Position numbers and translations under genes: made by a program. From Thermoplasmata archaeon (GTDB taxonomy: Archaea; Thermoplasmatota; Thermoplasmata; Thermoplasmatales; Thermoplasmataceae), in contig JAKAYM010000134.1 in the NCBI GenBank assembly GCA_021826795.1, positions 1 through 5,167 on the forward strand: DNA of 5,167 nucleotides. Direction: 5' to 3'. Below, piece after piece: positions 4,720-5,167 of the stretch; the first letter of the stretch is position 1, and every line of letters begins with the position of its first letter. The notes beneath the pieces are model-generated. The model ran no database searches, had not been told where the DNA came from, and saw only the letters and a program-made list of their open reading frames with translations.

Positions 4720-5167
4720 ATGGAATTGTTTTTTGACAGAGATGCTGAATTAAACAAACTAATAGCCGATATTGAAAAATATAGATCCTTAGTAGTATTA
4801 TATGGAAACAGAAGGGTTTGAAAAACTGAACTTATAAAACAAACAATAAATAAAATCGGAGGTATATATCTGTATGCTGATAACACGAAAAGCTCTAACT
4901 TATTATTACAGGAATTTTCCAGCATAATTAGAGAATATTTCAACACGTCACTTTTCAATCCACCGGACTGGGATTCATTTATACGAGGTTTATTTGAACT
5001 CTCAGTAAGCAGGCAAACCGTTGTTTATTTTGATGAATTTCAGAGATTTGAAGATATAAACAGGTCATTATTTACAGCACTTCAGAAAAATATTGATTTA
5101 TACCTTGATAGCTCAAAATTATCAATAGTTTGTTCCGGTTCTTCCATAGGCCTGATTAAAAAAGTAT
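4720..5167 (+). pseudogene. Archaeal ATPase (PF01637-like), broken by a stop in Walker A, 3' end outside window
   Basis: From ATG 4720 the frame reads MELFFDRDAELNKLIADIEK, matching the 'F-x-x-R-x-x-E-L-x-x-L' opening of the archaeal ATPase family. Then comes LYGNRRV-stop-KTELI: the Walker A G-x-R-R-V-G-K-T in which the glycine before Lys-Thr is replaced by TGA (4819-4821, codon 34). A single G-to-T change from GGA explains it. After the stop the frame stays open for 115 codons to the window edge with all expected landmarks: Walker B VVYFDEF (D105, E106 at 5032-5037) and the sensor-like VCSGSS near the end. These STAND/AAA-type ATPases are common in archaeal genomes in many copies and their roles are mostly unknown. 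Asparaginase and the TPR gene both end in TGA, so TGA is a normal stop here. The break looks recent because nothing else is damaged. A sequencing error is the main alternative. Confidence 0.8.

Noticed and set aside
4659..4958. 99-codon minus-strand frame with hydrophobic residues
   Set aside because: It lies antisense to the ATPase remnant, whose motifs are clear on the plus strand. The hydrophobic look arises from the complement of Lys/Glu/Asn-rich codons.
1..5167. CRISPR arrays, tRNA or rRNA genes, and complete insertion sequences
   Set aside because: I saw no regularly spaced repeats, no cloverleaf with the T-loop consensus, and no transposase motifs or paired terminal inverted repeats.

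Overview
The window looks like an archaeal chromosome, most probably of the order Thermoplasmatales (Ferroplasma/Acidiplasma/Cuniculiplasma type). This is an inference from four things: AT-rich DNA with many ATA and AGA/AGG codons, TATA-like boxes close to start codons with little or no leader, GAGGT Shine-Dalgarno sites only in front of downstream genes of operons, and the gene families present. I could not run a database search, so the genus is a guess.

Left part (1-2060) is accessory and gene-poor. It begins with a decayed HEPN toxin remnant overlapping an intact MNT-type nucleotidyltransferase antitoxin (259-609). A small two-helix membrane protein follows on the minus strand (749-940). 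Its divergent upstream region carries several short palindromes. To the right lies a small plus-strand cluster of unknown function: a possible 25-codon leader ORF (1126-1203) overlaps by GTGA a 98-aa protein with hydrophobic C-terminal segments (1200-1496), which is followed after a clear SD by a 104-aa soluble helical protein (1505-1819). A 9-bp inverted repeat sits just before the 98-aa gene. The stretch 1820-2061 holds no intact gene, only two short open stretches in different frames that may be gene debris.

Middle part (2062-4459) is ordinary chromosome: a plant-type L-asparaginase/isoaspartyl peptidase of the Ntn-hydrolase superfamily with its catalytic residues intact (2062-2880), convergent with a 515-aa tetratricopeptide-repeat protein (minus strand, 2912-4459).

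Right part (4460-5167) contains a good TATA box followed at leaderless distance by a tiny membrane-peptide ORF interrupted by TAG. After it comes the start of an archaeal ATPase of the PF01637 type. In that gene the second glycine codon of Walker A reads TGA, so it is broken; it runs off the window end.

The genes do not form one pathway. The recurring theme is decay of mobile or defence-like genes (HEPN toxin, ATPase, mini-ORF) around two intact housekeeping-type genes. The least explained piece is the small cluster at 1126-1819 with its hairpin and coupled starts.
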